This document shows, one piece after another, positions 46,397 to 56,997 of a DNA stretch of 64,000 nucleotides. The stretch's first letter is position 1; each line of letters opens with the position of its first letter. The notes under the pieces are model-generated. The model saw only the letters and a list, made by a program, of their open reading frames with translations, was not told the DNA's origin and searched no databases. Position numbers and translations under genes: made by a program. This DNA comes from Mycobacterium basiliense (GTDB lineage: Bacteria > Actinomycetota > Actinomycetes > Mycobacteriales > Mycobacteriaceae): contig NZ_LR130759.1 in the NCBI RefSeq assembly GCF_900292015.1, positions 1,426,001 to 1,490,000 on the forward strand. Direction: 5' to 3'.

Positions 46397-47520
46397 TCAG
46401 GGCGCCACCGTTAACCAGTCGGCAAATCCCGACGGGTCGTGGCGCCCCAGCGCTCCGTGTTCGTAGAGACCCCAACCCTCAACCGGATCCGCATCGCCGT
46501 CTCGGCATACCGCCCGGCCCACGTGGTCGATGACGCCGAAACCCGACCGTGCGACGATCGCCGGGTCGGTCATGTTGTAGCTGAGCCGTTCGACGAACTT
46601 CTCGCCCTTCCACATGCCGTGCAGCCAGTCTGAATCGCCGCCGTAGCCGCCACCGACGTGAATGGGCACTGGCAGTTTTGATTCCACGTCGAAATGAATC
46701 GGCGTGCCGTCGGGGGCGGTCGCGTCGATGGTGGCCCCGGTTGGGATGCGGGTGCCGGAGCGGTAGTGGATTTCGACCCGGGGCCAGCCGAGCTGTTCGA
46801 CACGGCCGTCACGCCAGATCCGGGTGCAGTCATTGAGCGAACGGAACCCGTCGGGCTCCTCCTGGATGATCAGCACGATGGCAAAGTCGTCGAAGGCCAT
46901 TGGAACGTATAGCCACCACATGCCCTCGAAGGGTGGATCTGCCGGTCGTCCCGCCGGTTCCGGCTCGCCGACCGGCCGGATGCCCCAAGACCGGTCCCGG
47001 CTACCGATCCACGTTGCCGGGTCGACGACGATTTCCTCCCCGTCGATGGCAATCCGGCCGCTCCAGGTGCCCAGTTGCGCGAAGCGTTGTGCATCAAGGG
47101 TCACGCGGTTACCCGACCGCAGCAGGTGCGGTTGCTCCTGAACGACATCGAAGAGCCCCTCCCACGTGAGATCGGCTGCAATGCCCTCGGTTTCATCGAG
47201 TACGAGTCGCAGTTTGTGTAATGGCTCGATGATGTCGATCCGGTAGCCATTGACACGCTGGTGCAGCCGGTCCTGGTCGATGGCATCTGAAAGGTGCACC
47301 GCGGTCTGTGTGTCCCCACGCCTGATAAGCAGGTAGGCATCCTTCACCCCAAGATTGGGGTAGTAGCCGATGCCGCTGATCACAAAGATGTCCCCGGTGC
47401 GGTCGTGTGCGTTCAGGTAGGAGCGGTCGTAGAAATTGCGGTCCGAGGAACCTGGCCATGCGATCGGTTGGGGAACCTGATGTACCGGGTACTCGTCGAG
47501 TGGGCCTAGTGACTGCGGCA

Positions 47521-47521
<1 letters not shown>
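46397..47521 (-). CDS. conserved mycobacterial protein (Rv3169-type, lipocalin-like fold)
   Basis: 374 residues. MPQSLGPLDEYPVHQVPQPI, then RNFYDRSYLNAHDRTGDIFV, ISGIGYYPNLGVKDAYLLIR and WIGSRDRSWGIRPVGEPEPA, ending HDPSGFADWLTVAP. The family is found beside phosphotransferase-like genes in mycobacteria and is of unknown function; the beta-rich layout suggests binding of a hydrophobic ligand. ATG 47521 overlaps the stop of the upstream gene by one base and gives the length I recall for Rv3169. Confidence 0.85.
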
Positions 47522-48699
<1,178 letters not shown>

Positions 48700-48701
48700 T
48701 T

Positions 48702-49304
48702 ATGAAAGCAGACCTGTCTTCCCTTGACAAGGCCCCCGGCGCCGGACGACCGCGGGACCCTCGCATTGATTCGGCCATCTTGTTGGCGACAGCCGATCTG
48801 CTGGTGCAAATCGGCTATGCCAATCTCAGTTTGGCGGCCGTCGCAGAGCGCGCTGGAACCACAAAGTCGGCACTGTATCGCCGATGGTCGAGCAAGGCGG
48901 AACTGGTCCACGAGGCGGCGTTCCCCGCGGCCCCCACCGCGTTGGAGGCGCCGGCGGGAAATTTCGCCGCGGATATCCGGATGATGATTCAGGCCACGCG
49001 CGACGTGTTCACCACTCCGGTGGTCCGGGCCGCGCTGCCGGGGTTGGTGGCCGATATGACAGCCGATCCCGACTTGAACGCTCGGGTGTTGTCGCGGTTC
49101 GTCGACTTGTTCGCCACCGTGCGGATGCGGCTGCAAGAGGCCATCAACCGTGGTGAAGCCCATCCCGACGTGGACCCGAACCGGCTGATCGAGTTGATCG
49201 GCGGGGCAACGATGCTGCGGATGCTGCTGTATCCGGACCAAATGCTCGATGATAGCTGGGTGGATCAGACCACGGCGATCATCGTGCACGGCGTCACTCG
49301 GTGA
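48702..49304 (+). CDS. TetR-family regulator (Rv3167c-type)
   Basis: 200 residues. N-terminal HTH: GRPRDPRIDSAILLATADLL with LSLAAVAERAGTTKSALYRR and WSSKAELV (about 12-65), then a ligand-binding helical C-terminal domain. Rv3167c of M. tuberculosis is a TetR regulator linked to lipid metabolism and host cell death. ATG 48702 opens MKADLSSLDKAPGAG; GTG starts just upstream are possible. Divergent from Rv3168/Rv3169 with a shared operator. Its stop overlaps the start of the decayed SDR gene. Confidence 0.9.
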   Translation: MKADLSSLDKAPGAGRPRDPRIDSAILLATADLLVQIGYANLSLAAVAERAGTTKSALYRRWSSKAELVHEAAFPAAPTALEAPAGNFAADIRMMIQATRDVFTTPVVRAALPGLVADMTADPDLNARVLSRFVDLFATVRMRLQEAINRGEAHPDVDPNRLIELIGGATMLRMLLYPDQMLDDSWVDQTTAIIVHGVTR

Positions 49305-50166
49305 CTGGCGCACTTGCGGGACGGGTGGCAATCGTCACCGGCGCCAGCCGCGGGCTGGGCCGCGCGATCACGCTGGCATTCGCCGCGGAGGGCGCAGCGG
49401 TAGCAGTTGTCGGGAGCACCGAACGGGTGTGGGACGCCCGGTTGCCCGGAACGTTGGGTGAAACGGTCGGCCAGATTGCGGCGGCAGGCGGGCGGTGGCG
49501 GTGCGTGCCGATCTGACCGACCGAGACGACGTCACGTAGTTGGTGACGGCCGCCCGGGATGCTTTGGGCCCCATCACACTTCTGGTGAACAACGCCGCTT
49601 TTACCGCCCCGGGGCGCCCGCCGGCGCGCGGTGCCGAACCGCGCTCAAGGCCCGCGGAACCGGCCGCTGACAAGCCGGGCTGGCCGGGGTTTGTCGGGAC
49701 GCCGTTGGCTGCGTATCGCCGCCGCCACTTCGATATCTGCGTGTTCGCCGCGTACGAGTTGATGTAATTGACCTGCCCGGACATGATTGCCGCGGGACAG
49801 GGCTCGATTATCAACATCACCTCGGTCGCATCCCGGCTGCCTGGCGACGGGCCGCACGCCGACCGCAGCGGTGGGGTATTGCCCGGCTACGGTGGATCCA
49901 AGGCGGCGCTAGAACATTTGACCCGGTGCGCGGCCTTCGATCTTGCCGACCACAACATTGCGGTCAACGCGTTGGCGCCGTCCAATCCGATTCTTACCCC
50001 GGGTTTGGCCTAATACGCTCGCGAATTCGTTGACACCGCAACCGCGGACGAATTCGCGCAGGCCGCGGTGGGATTGGCGTTGGTTGATCCCGCTACAGTC
50101 ACGGGTCGCGCCGTCGGCCATCACGAGGCTCTCGACGGCAGCTACCGGGTGTTTCAGCCGGCCTAG
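49301..50166 (+). pseudogene. decayed SDR gene (frameshift and three in-frame stops)
   Basis: GTG 49301 (TGALAGRVAIVTGASRGLGR) encodes an SDR N-terminus. Near 49500 the sense shifts frame to VRADLTDRDDVT, followed by TAG (49537-39). The frame continues LLVNNAAFTAPGRPP, TAA (49765-67), GSIINITSVASRLPG with YGGSKAALEHLTRCAAFDLA, TAA (50011-13), and ends ALDGSYRVFQPA with TAG at 50164-66. All SDR landmarks are recognisable, so it died recently. It overlaps the TetR gene by 4 bases. Confidence 0.9.
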
Positions 50167-50420
50167 GCGAGCCTACGGCAGCTAAATTGATTGCGCTATA
50201 GACTGTTTCATGATCGGCCATCGACTCGATGGTTGTGGCCCACCCACTTGAGTTGCCAAACGAAACCCGTCGGTCAGCCCGTCCGGCGTCCGGTGTGCCA
50301 TCCGCCGGCCCACCCCGGGGTGGGCGTCCAACGAGCACCCGTGCCGAAGTTGGTGGCGACAGCAGCGCCTGGCGTGCCAGGATGAGACATGCCGCAAACG
50401 GGCGGCAGGCAGGTGTGCGA

Positions 50421-51401
50421 ATGCCCGGAATTGACAAGCCAACGGGACGCGTTGTCGGCCTGATCGTGCTGCTGATCGTGGTCGCCGCGGCCCTGCGCGG
50501 CTATCTTCCAGCTCGCGATGGCGGGTCGGCGGTGGAGCCGGGAAGCGGTCGGGCAGCGCTGGTGTTCGTGATCGCCGTTCTCAGTGGCAGCGTGGCGCTG
50601 GTGGCGTTCGCGGTTATCGCGCGATTGCGTGATCCGCGCACGATGGCACCCAGCACGGGGAATCTGTCCGAATTACTCGGGCGTGGCAGGGGACAGACGA
50701 GTTGGCGGGTGCTGCTGATCGGGCTTGCGGTGCTAGTTGGCTGGCTGCTGATGGCGATGCTGCTATCGCACTTGGTGGCGCCCGATGATATTGCCCCAGC
50801 CCGGCCGGCATCGGATCCGAGCGCGGCGCCGTCAGCTGGCAGCAGCGGTGCGCCGCCCACACAACGCCCGGCCGACGATCCCGGAGACACTCTGACGATC
50901 CTGCTCGTCTTTGCGGCTCCGTTGCTCCTGTTGACCCTCGGATCTGCGGCGGTGCTCTCGCATCGGCGGGGGCGCGTGACGCGGCCGGGCGCCGTCTCCG
51001 AAGACCACATCGAGCCCCCGGTTCCGTCCGCGGGTTCGGAGTTGCTGGTGCGGGTAGCCGAAGTCGGGCTGGCCGAAATGGCTGACCTACACCGAGATCC
51101 GCGCGCGGCAATCATCGCGTGCTATGCGGCCATGGAACGTGAACTCGCCAATGTGCCCGCAGCCGTCCCACAGGACTTCGATACTCCGACGGAGGTGTTG
51201 GCCCGAGCCGTCGAACATCGTGCGCTGCAAGCTGATAACGCGGTGCAGCTGGTGAATTTGTTCGCCGAGGCAAGGTTCAGCTCACACGTGATGAACGAGC
51301 GGCACCGTGAGCTGGCGATGCGTGTTCTTCGGCTGGTGCTGGACGAGCTGGCAGCGCCGGCCGGTGCCGATGCCGTCGGAGGCCAGCGGGGTTCGGCATG
51401 A
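50421..51401 (+). CDS. DUF4129 membrane protein (Rv3166c-type)
   Basis: 326 residues. Three membrane segments (about 13-30, 45-68, 95-120, with another near 180-200) and a C-terminal cytoplasmic DUF4129 domain AAIIACYAAMERELANVPAA with FDTPTEVLARAVEHRAL and VNLFAEARFSSHVMNERHRE. DUF4129 is a transglutaminase-associated domain found with MoxR/DUF58 sets. ATG 50421 (MPGIDKPTGRVVG) is preferred; the frame extends further upstream without support. Overlaps the next gene by 4 bases (ATGA). Confidence 0.8.
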   Translation: MPGIDKPTGRVVGLIVLLIVVAAALRGYLPARDGGSAVEPGSGRAALVFVIAVLSGSVALVAFAVIARLRDPRTMAPSTGNLSELLGRGRGQTSWRVLLIGLAVLVGWLLMAMLLSHLVAPDDIAPARPASDPSAAPSAGSSGAPPTQRPADDPGDTLTILLVFAAPLLLLTLGSAAVLSHRRGRVTRPGAVSEDHIEPPVPSAGSELLVRVAEVGLAEMADLHRDPRAAIIACYAAMERELANVPAAVPQDFDTPTEVLARAVEHRALQADNAVQLVNLFAEARFSSHVMNERHRELAMRVLRLVLDELAAPAGADAVGGQRGSA

Positions 51402-51880
51402 AAAAACTTATCGTGTTGGGTACTTGCCTGATCGTGGGTGTGGATCTGCTGGCGCTGATCGCGCATGATCGCCGGTTCGTGCTGGCGGCATCGGGTATTG
51501 CCTTGGCGCTGGTGCTACTCAATATCCGCCGGGTCTTGGGACACGGAACGCAACCGGAGGCCGACTCGGATCCCGACGATCTTGGGGATAGCTTGCGCCG
51601 CTGGCTGTCCAACACTGAGACGACCATTCGTCGGGCGGACTCCACGCGGGCCGATTGGGACCGGCATTTGCGCCCAATGCTGGCCCGACGATACGAGATC
51701 GCGACCGGGCAACGGCAGGCCAAAGACCCGGCATCGTTTCAGGCCACCGGACGAATGCTGTTCGGAGACGACCTGTGGGAATGGGTGAATCCGAATAACG
51801 TTGCGCCCACCGGCGGGCGTCTGCCTGGCCCCGGCCGTGCGACGCTCGAAGCGATACTGCATCGGCTGGAGTTGGTATGA
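51398..51880 (+). CDS. small membrane protein of the MoxR operon (Rv3165c-type)
   Basis: 160 residues. Two N-terminal membrane segments (LIVLGTCLIVGVDLLALIAH and VLAASGIALALVLLNI) and a cytoplasmic charged tail with RRWLSNTETTIRRADSTRAD. Function unknown; it is always between the DUF4129 and MoxR genes in mycobacteria. ATG at 51398 overlaps the upstream stop. Confidence 0.8.
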   Translation: MKKLIVLGTCLIVGVDLLALIAHDRRFVLAASGIALALVLLNIRRVLGHGTQPEADSDPDDLGDSLRRWLSNTETTIRRADSTRADWDRHLRPMLARRYEIATGQRQAKDPASFQATGRMLFGDDLWEWVNPNNVAPTGGRLPGPGRATLEAILHRLELV

Positions 51881-51919
51881 CTCGCATTGAGTCGGAGGTG
51901 ATGCGGATATGAGTCGATC

Positions 51920-52900
51920 ATGACGATTCCGGCGGCGGCGACGACCGCCCACTGCGAGGCTGTGCTGGACGAAATCGAACGCGTCGTGGTGGGCAAACGC
52001 GCCGCGCTCACCCTCATCCTGACCGCCGTGCTCGCCCGCGGCCATGTACTGATCGAGGATCTCCCCGGCTTGGGCAAGACACTCATCGCACGTTCCTTCG
52101 CCGCCGCGCTTGGGCTTGAATTCAAACGAGTGCAGTTCACCCCGGATCTGCTGCCCGCGGATCTGCTCGGCTCGACCATCTACGACATGCAGTCGGGGCG
52201 CTTCGAATTTCGGGCCGGTCCCATCTTCACCAACCTGCTGCTCGCCGATGAGATCAACCGCACGCCGCCCAAAACCCAGGCGGCATTGTTGGAGGCGATG
52301 GCCGAGGGTCAGGTCAGCATTGACGGTCAAACCCACAAGCTTCCTGTGCCGTTCATCGTGCTGGCCACCGACAACCCGATCGAATACGAAGGCACCTACC
52401 CGCTTCCGGAGGCGCAGCTGGATCGATTCGCGATTCGGCTGGAACTACGGTATCTCTCCGAGCGGGACGAGACCTCGATGCTGCGCCGCCGTCTCGAACG
52501 CGGATCGGTCGAGCCGAGGGTCAACCAGGTGGTCGACGTGCACGACCTGCTGGCCATGCGGGAATCGGTTGAGCAGGTGAGTGTCCATGAGGACGTCCTG
52601 CACTATGTGGTGTCGCTGGCCACCGCCACTCGCCACCACCCCCAAGTGGCTGTTGGCGCCAGCCCGCGAGCAGAACTCGACCTGGTCCAGCTCGCCCGGG
52701 CCCGAGCTCTGCTGCTCGGTCGCGACTACGTGATCCCCGAAGACATCAAGGCGCTTGCGACTGCTTCGATGGCACACCGGATTACCCTGCGGCCGGAGAT
52801 GTGGGTGCGCAAAATACATGGTGCCGACATAATCGGAGAGTTGCTGCGGCGCTTGCCCGTCCCCAGGGCAAACGAGCCGAAACGGGCAGCCGATGAATGA
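51920..52900 (+). CDS. moxR3: MoxR-family AAA ATPase
   Basis: 326 residues. Walker A EDLPGLGKT, Walker B LLLADEINRTPPKTQAALLE and sensor region FIVLATDNPIEYEGTYPLPE, then ALAQLDRFAI-type arginine region (EAQLDRFAIRLEL). MoxR ATPases act as chaperones that activate partner proteins with von Willebrand domains, such as the DUF58 protein encoded next. ATG 51920 opens MTIPAAATTAHCEAV. H37Rv calls the counterpart moxR3 (Rv3164c). Confidence 0.92.
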   Translation: MTIPAAATTAHCEAVLDEIERVVVGKRAALTLILTAVLARGHVLIEDLPGLGKTLIARSFAAALGLEFKRVQFTPDLLPADLLGSTIYDMQSGRFEFRAGPIFTNLLLADEINRTPPKTQAALLEAMAEGQVSIDGQTHKLPVPFIVLATDNPIEYEGTYPLPEAQLDRFAIRLELRYLSERDETSMLRRRLERGSVEPRVNQVVDVHDLLAMRESVEQVSVHEDVLHYVVSLATATRHHPQVAVGASPRAELDLVQLARARALLLGRDYVIPEDIKALATASMAHRITLRPEMWVRKIHGADIIGELLRRLPVPRANEPKRAADE

Positions 52901-52909
52901 CGGTGCCGC

Positions 52910-54187
52910 GTGATCGAAACCCGTCAAGTCGAGTTGCGCTGGCGTGCTTCGCAACTGACCTTGACGCTCGCAACCTGCGCCGGCGTTGCGCTGGTGGTTG
53001 CGGTGATCGCCAACCAGTGGAAGCTAATAGCGTTCGCGGCGCCGCTGATTGGCGTGTTGTGCTCCGTGTACTGGCAGCGACCAGTCCCGATCATTCATGT
53101 GCACGGCGAGCCGGACTGCCAGCGGTGCTTCGAAGAAGAGCAGGCGCTGGTAAAAGTTTGGGCAACAAGCGGTTCCACGGCAACTTTCGGACCGGGATCC
53201 GTTGAACTTACCGTTTCGGCACACGACGAAATGCGTCTCGAAGTTCTCGATTCGGACCTCAGTCAGGCGAAAAATGTTGCGGTAGTGGCGCACCGTTGGG
53301 GGCGATACCCTATCCAGGTGCGGGTCGATGTCCTCGCGCGCGGCGGGTTGCTCGTCGGGACGGGAGGCGTCGACGCCGCCGAGGTCATCGTATTTCCTCT
53401 TACCCCGCCCCAGGCGACGACCATTCCGCAGACCGAGCTGCTGGACCGGTTGGGGGCCCACCTGACCCGGCACATCGGTCCCGGTGTCGAATATGCGGAC
53501 ATCCGTCCCTATGTTCCAGGCGACCAGTTGCGTGCCGTCAATTGGGCGGTCAGCGCCCGGCGTCACCGGTTGCACGTGACGCAGCGTTTGACCGATCGCG
53601 CCGCCGACGTGATTGTGCTGATCGACACCTATCGGCAGCCGCCGGGGCCGGCGACCGAGGCGACCGAGCGCATCGCGCGTGGCGCCGCCCAGGTGGTCCA
53701 GACCGCGCTGCGTCACGGCGATCGGGCCGGCATCGTCGCACTAGGAGGCAACCGCCCGCGGTGGCTGGGCGCCGACATCGGCCAACGCCAGTTCTATCGG
53801 GTTCTGGACACCGTGCTGGGTACCGGCGACCGGTTCGAAAAGACGACCGGCACGCTGGCGCCGCGGGCCGCCGTTCCGCCCGGGGCCATCGTCATCGCGT
53901 TCTCCACCCTGCTCGATACCGAATTTGCCCTGGCGCTGATTGACCTGCGCAAACGCGGCCACGTCGTGGTCGCTGTGGACGTTCTCGATAGCTCTCCCTT
54001 CGAGGGGGAACGGGACGCCCTGGTGGTGCGGATGTGGACGCTGCAGCGCTCCGCGATGTATCGCGACATGGCCACCGTCGGGGTCGATGTGCTGTCCTGG
54101 CCGGCCGACCTCTCGCTGGATCAGTCGATGAACGCCCTGCCCGACCGCCGACATCGAGTGCGCGGGCGGCTTCGGGGAGAGCGCTGA
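52910..54187 (+). CDS. DUF58 vWA-like protein (Rv3163c-type)
   Basis: 425 residues. Two N-terminal membrane segments (about 20-60), then the DUF58 block EYADIRPYVPGDQLRAVNWA with VSARRHRLHVTQRLTDRAAD and VIVLIDTYRQ, a von Willebrand-like strand. The C-terminal part VIAFSTLLDTEFALALI belongs to the same vWA-type fold. Partner of the upstream MoxR ATPase. GTG 52910 begins just after the moxR stop. Followed by a small membrane gene after 1 base. Confidence 0.88.
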   Translation: MIETRQVELRWRASQLTLTLATCAGVALVVAVIANQWKLIAFAAPLIGVLCSVYWQRPVPIIHVHGEPDCQRCFEEEQALVKVWATSGSTATFGPGSVELTVSAHDEMRLEVLDSDLSQAKNVAVVAHRWGRYPIQVRVDVLARGGLLVGTGGVDAAEVIVFPLTPPQATTIPQTELLDRLGAHLTRHIGPGVEYADIRPYVPGDQLRAVNWAVSARRHRLHVTQRLTDRAADVIVLIDTYRQPPGPATEATERIARGAAQVVQTALRHGDRAGIVALGGNRPRWLGADIGQRQFYRVLDTVLGTGDRFEKTTGTLAPRAAVPPGAIVIAFSTLLDTEFALALIDLRKRGHVVVAVDVLDSSPFEGERDALVVRMWTLQRSAMYRDMATVGVDVLSWPADLSLDQSMNALPDRRHRVRGRLRGER

Positions 54188-54188
54188 G

Positions 54189-54638
54189 ATGCAACTGATT
54201 GCCCAGCCCGTGGCCCGCGCCATCGCATCGGTATTCGGTTACCTGATGGTGGCATTGGTCGCCGTCGATGGCCATGGGCCGGACATTGCGGCCGGGATTG
54301 CTGGCCTGATCGGCGTGGGGGTGGGGACGATTCTTCGCCGGGCCGCAACGATTGCGGTGCTGATGTCGGTGTTTGTGATCGTTGTGGCCGACCCGCCGCA
54401 TCTGCTCGTCGCGCTGTCGGGTCTGTTCGCCGCCGCCTACCTGGTGTGTACCTACCATTGCGGCGCACCGGTCGGCGGCGTCGTGGGCAGCTGGCCGACA
54501 ATCGTTGCCGCCGTGGGATTTAGCTTTGCCGGCGTGGTTGCGACGTCCTTCCCGCTACAGGTGCCATGGTTGCCGTTGGTGGCGCCGCTGGCGGTGCTGG
54601 CCATCTACGTGTTGGCTACTCGGCCGTTCCTGGGGTGA
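54189..54638 (+). CDS. small multi-pass membrane protein (Rv3162c-type)
   Basis: 149 residues, four or five hydrophobic segments ([68 protein letters not shown]). Last gene of the DUF4129-MoxR-DUF58 operon. Function unknown. H37Rv then has Rv3161c/Rv3160c before PPE53; these are absent here. Confidence 0.75.
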   Translation: MQLIAQPVARAIASVFGYLMVALVAVDGHGPDIAAGIAGLIGVGVGTILRRAATIAVLMSVFVIVVADPPHLLVALSGLFAAAYLVCTYHCGAPVGGVVGSWPTIVAAVGFSFAGVVATSFPLQVPWLPLVAPLAVLAIYVLATRPFLG

Positions 54639-55007
54639 TCCGATGGTCGCTGACGCGACGGCGGCGTTGCCGCGGTCAGCCGCACTACCGACCCGCGGAT
54701 GACCCGCCGGCCGTGCCCTGGGCGGCGCATATTGGTACCGCCACATTTCGGCGTACCGAAAATCGGCCTCAGCGTAGCCAGGCGGGATTCTCAGGAATCG
54801 CCGGAAGCGTTGGCGGGCACCGTATCGCCCGACCCGGGCTGCGCCCTCTGGCGTGCATTGTCGAAGTTTCCCAGGTTTTGCGAAATCGCGGACTTTGTGC
54901 CACGAGTTTCCTAGAGTTGCTCAACAGGCCATGCGGTGGGGCCTGATCGACGCGAGCAGGTCGGTCAAGCGGATGAGTGAGTGACTCACTAGGGAAGGTG
55001 TGGGCTG
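54639..55007. other. upstream region of the PPE gene, with a 15-base dyad
   Basis: No gene is supported. A perfect dyad AGTGAGT-G-ACTCACT occupies 54976-54990, 17 bases before the PPE ATG and just ahead of the ribosome site GGGAAGGTG (54992-55000). It may be an operator or an mRNA leader hairpin. The rest reads as untranslated spacer; short frames are low-complexity. Confidence 0.5.
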
Positions 55008-56882
55008 ATGAGCTTCTTCATGTTGGCGCCGGAGATCAATTCGATGCGGATGTTCACTGGTGCGGGGTCTGCTCCGATGCTGGAGGCGTCGGTCGCGTGG
55101 GGTTCCTTGGGTGATGAGCTGGCGACCGCCGCGGAGTCGTTTGCGTCGGTGACCTCAGGGTTGGCGGGTCAGGCGTGGCAGGGTCCGGCGGCGGCGGCGA
55201 TGGCGGCTGCGGCGGCGCCGTATGCGAGCTGGTTGAGCGCGGCTGCGGCGCGGGCGGTGGGTGCGGCTGGGCAGGCCAAGGCGGTGGCCGGGGTCTTTGA
55301 GGCGGCCCGAGCGGCGATGGTGCATCCGCTGGCGGTGGCGGCGAATCGTAATGCGTTTGTGCAGTTGGTGATGTCGAACCTGTTTGGTCAGAATGCGCCG
55401 GCGATTGCTGCTGCGGAGGGCATTTACGAGGAGATGTGGGCCGCCGACGTGGCGGCGATGGTGGGTTATCACGGCGGGGTCTCGGCGGCGGCCGCGGCGT
55501 TACCGTCGTGGCAGCAGGCATTGTCGAGCCTGCCGGGTCTGGGTCAGGCCGCCGCCGCGGCCGCGGCGCCCGCGGCCAGCCTGCCGGGCCTCAACACGGG
55601 CCTGGGCAATATGGGTGACTGGAACCTGGGTGGCGGCAACATTGGCTCGTTCAACCTGGGCAGCGGGAACTTCGGCAGCCTGAACCTGGGTGGGGGCAAC
55701 ATTGGCAACCTCAACTTGGGCAGTGGGAACTTTGGCTTTGCCAACCTGGGCAATGGCAACATCGGTAACACCAACTTTGGCGGCGGCAACCAGGGCAATC
55801 TGAACTTTGGCGGCGGCAACAACGGCAGCGGAAACTTCGGTTTCGGCAACTTTGGTAACGGGAACCTGGGCAGCGGTAACTGGGGAACCGCGAACATCGG
55901 TTCCGGCAACTTTGGCTCGTTCAACTTGGGTAGTGGAAACCAGGGTTCGTCCAATATCGGGTTCGGTAACCAGGGCAGCACTAACTTTGGCTTCGGCAAC
56001 AACGGCAACAACAACATCGGCTTCGGCCTCACCGGTGACAACCAGGTGGGTATCGGTGCGCTGAACTCGGGCAGCGGCAATATCGGTATCGGGAACTCGG
56101 GTAACAACAACGTCGGGTTCTTCAACTCCGGTGACGGCAACTGGGGTTTCTTGAACTCCGGGGATGGCAACACCGGCGGCGCTAACTCCGGCAACATCAA
56201 CAGCGGCTTCTGGAACGGCGGCAATTCCAATACCGGCTTCGGAAATGCGGGTGCTTCGAACTTTGGTTTCAACAACGCGGGCTTCCGCAACGTCGGCTTC
56301 GACAATGCGGGTCAAGCCAACATGGGCGTCGGCAACGCGGGCGGTTACAACACCGGCAGTTTCAATGCGGGTGGTGCTGCAGGTGGGCTGGGCGGCAACA
56401 CGGGTTGGTTCAACTCCGGCAGCGTGAACACTGGTTTGGGGAATGCGGGTGACACCAATACCGGGCTGTTGAACTCCGGAAATCTGAACACCGGTATTGG
56501 CAGTGCGACCACCCCGGCCGGGGTCACCTCATCGGGCTTTAACAACACCGGCGACGGCGCCTCGGGCTTCAACAACACCAATGACGTGGCTGCAGTTGGC
56601 GTGTCTGGCTTCGGAAACACGAACACGGCCGGTGCGGCAGCAGCGACATCAGGGTTCATGAACGTCGGCAGCGGGCTCGTCGGCCTCAACAATACGGGCG
56701 ATTTCAACACGGGCATCAGCAACAGCGGCTTCGCTCTCGCTGGTATCAACAACTCGGGTTCAATCGGATCCGGCGCTGGGAACTCGGGTACCGGAGACTC
56801 GGGCTTCGGCAACTCTGGCAATGACTCCTCGGGCGCTTTCAACCAAGGTGACAATCAAGCGGGTTTCTTCGGCCAACCGTAA
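55008..56882 (+). CDS. PPE-MPTR family protein (PPE53 position)
   Basis: 624 residues. N-terminal PPE domain (about 1-180), [20 protein letters not shown] through WxG ([15 protein letters not shown]) and [20 protein letters not shown]; the usual PPE tripeptide here reads APE. From about 190 on, asparagine-glycine pentapeptide repeats of MPTR type ([28 protein letters not shown]) run to the end FFGQP. PPE proteins are exported by ESX systems, mostly ESX-5. No PE partner is next to it. It occupies the place of Rv3159c beside nuoN. ATG 55008 has a GGGAAGG site 7 bases upstream. Confidence 0.93.
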   Translation: MSFFMLAPEINSMRMFTGAGSAPMLEASVAWGSLGDELATAAESFASVTSGLAGQAWQGPAAAAMAAAAAPYASWLSAAAARAVGAAGQAKAVAGVFEAARAAMVHPLAVAANRNAFVQLVMSNLFGQNAPAIAAAEGIYEEMWAADVAAMVGYHGGVSAAAAALPSWQQALSSLPGLGQAAAAAAAPAASLPGLNTGLGNMGDWNLGGGNIGSFNLGSGNFGSLNLGGGNIGNLNLGSGNFGFANLGNGNIGNTNFGGGNQGNLNFGGGNNGSGNFGFGNFGNGNLGSGNWGTANIGSGNFGSFNLGSGNQGSSNIGFGNQGSTNFGFGNNGNNNIGFGLTGDNQVGIGALNSGSGNIGIGNSGNNNVGFFNSGDGNWGFLNSGDGNTGGANSGNINSGFWNGGNSNTGFGNAGASNFGFNNAGFRNVGFDNAGQANMGVGNAGGYNTGSFNAGGAAGGLGGNTGWFNSGSVNTGLGNAGDTNTGLLNSGNLNTGIGSATTPAGVTSSGFNNTGDGASGFNNTNDVAAVGVSGFGNTNTAGAAAATSGFMNVGSGLVGLNNTGDFNTGISNSGFALAGINNSGSIGSGAGNSGTGDSGFGNSGNDSSGAFNQGDNQAGFFGQP

Positions 56883-56888
56883 GCGAAC

Positions 56889-56921
56889 TCCCGCGTGGGC
56901 GTTAACGTCGCCCACGCGGGA
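56889..56921. terminator. bidirectional hairpin between PPE and nuoN
   Basis: Perfect 13-base arms TCCCGCGTGGGCG (56889-56901) and CGCCCACGCGGGA (56909-56921) with a 7-base loop, 6 bases after the PPE stop and between convergent genes. No long T run, so it may act as a rho-independent-like stop of the mycobacterial T-poor type. Confidence 0.6.
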
Positions 56922-56997
56922 TGGTCGCGGTTCGTTTGCGCCGCACAGTCGTTGTCCCTCACGAGTGACGCACCGGGGACTAGATCCCCGAGTTGGC

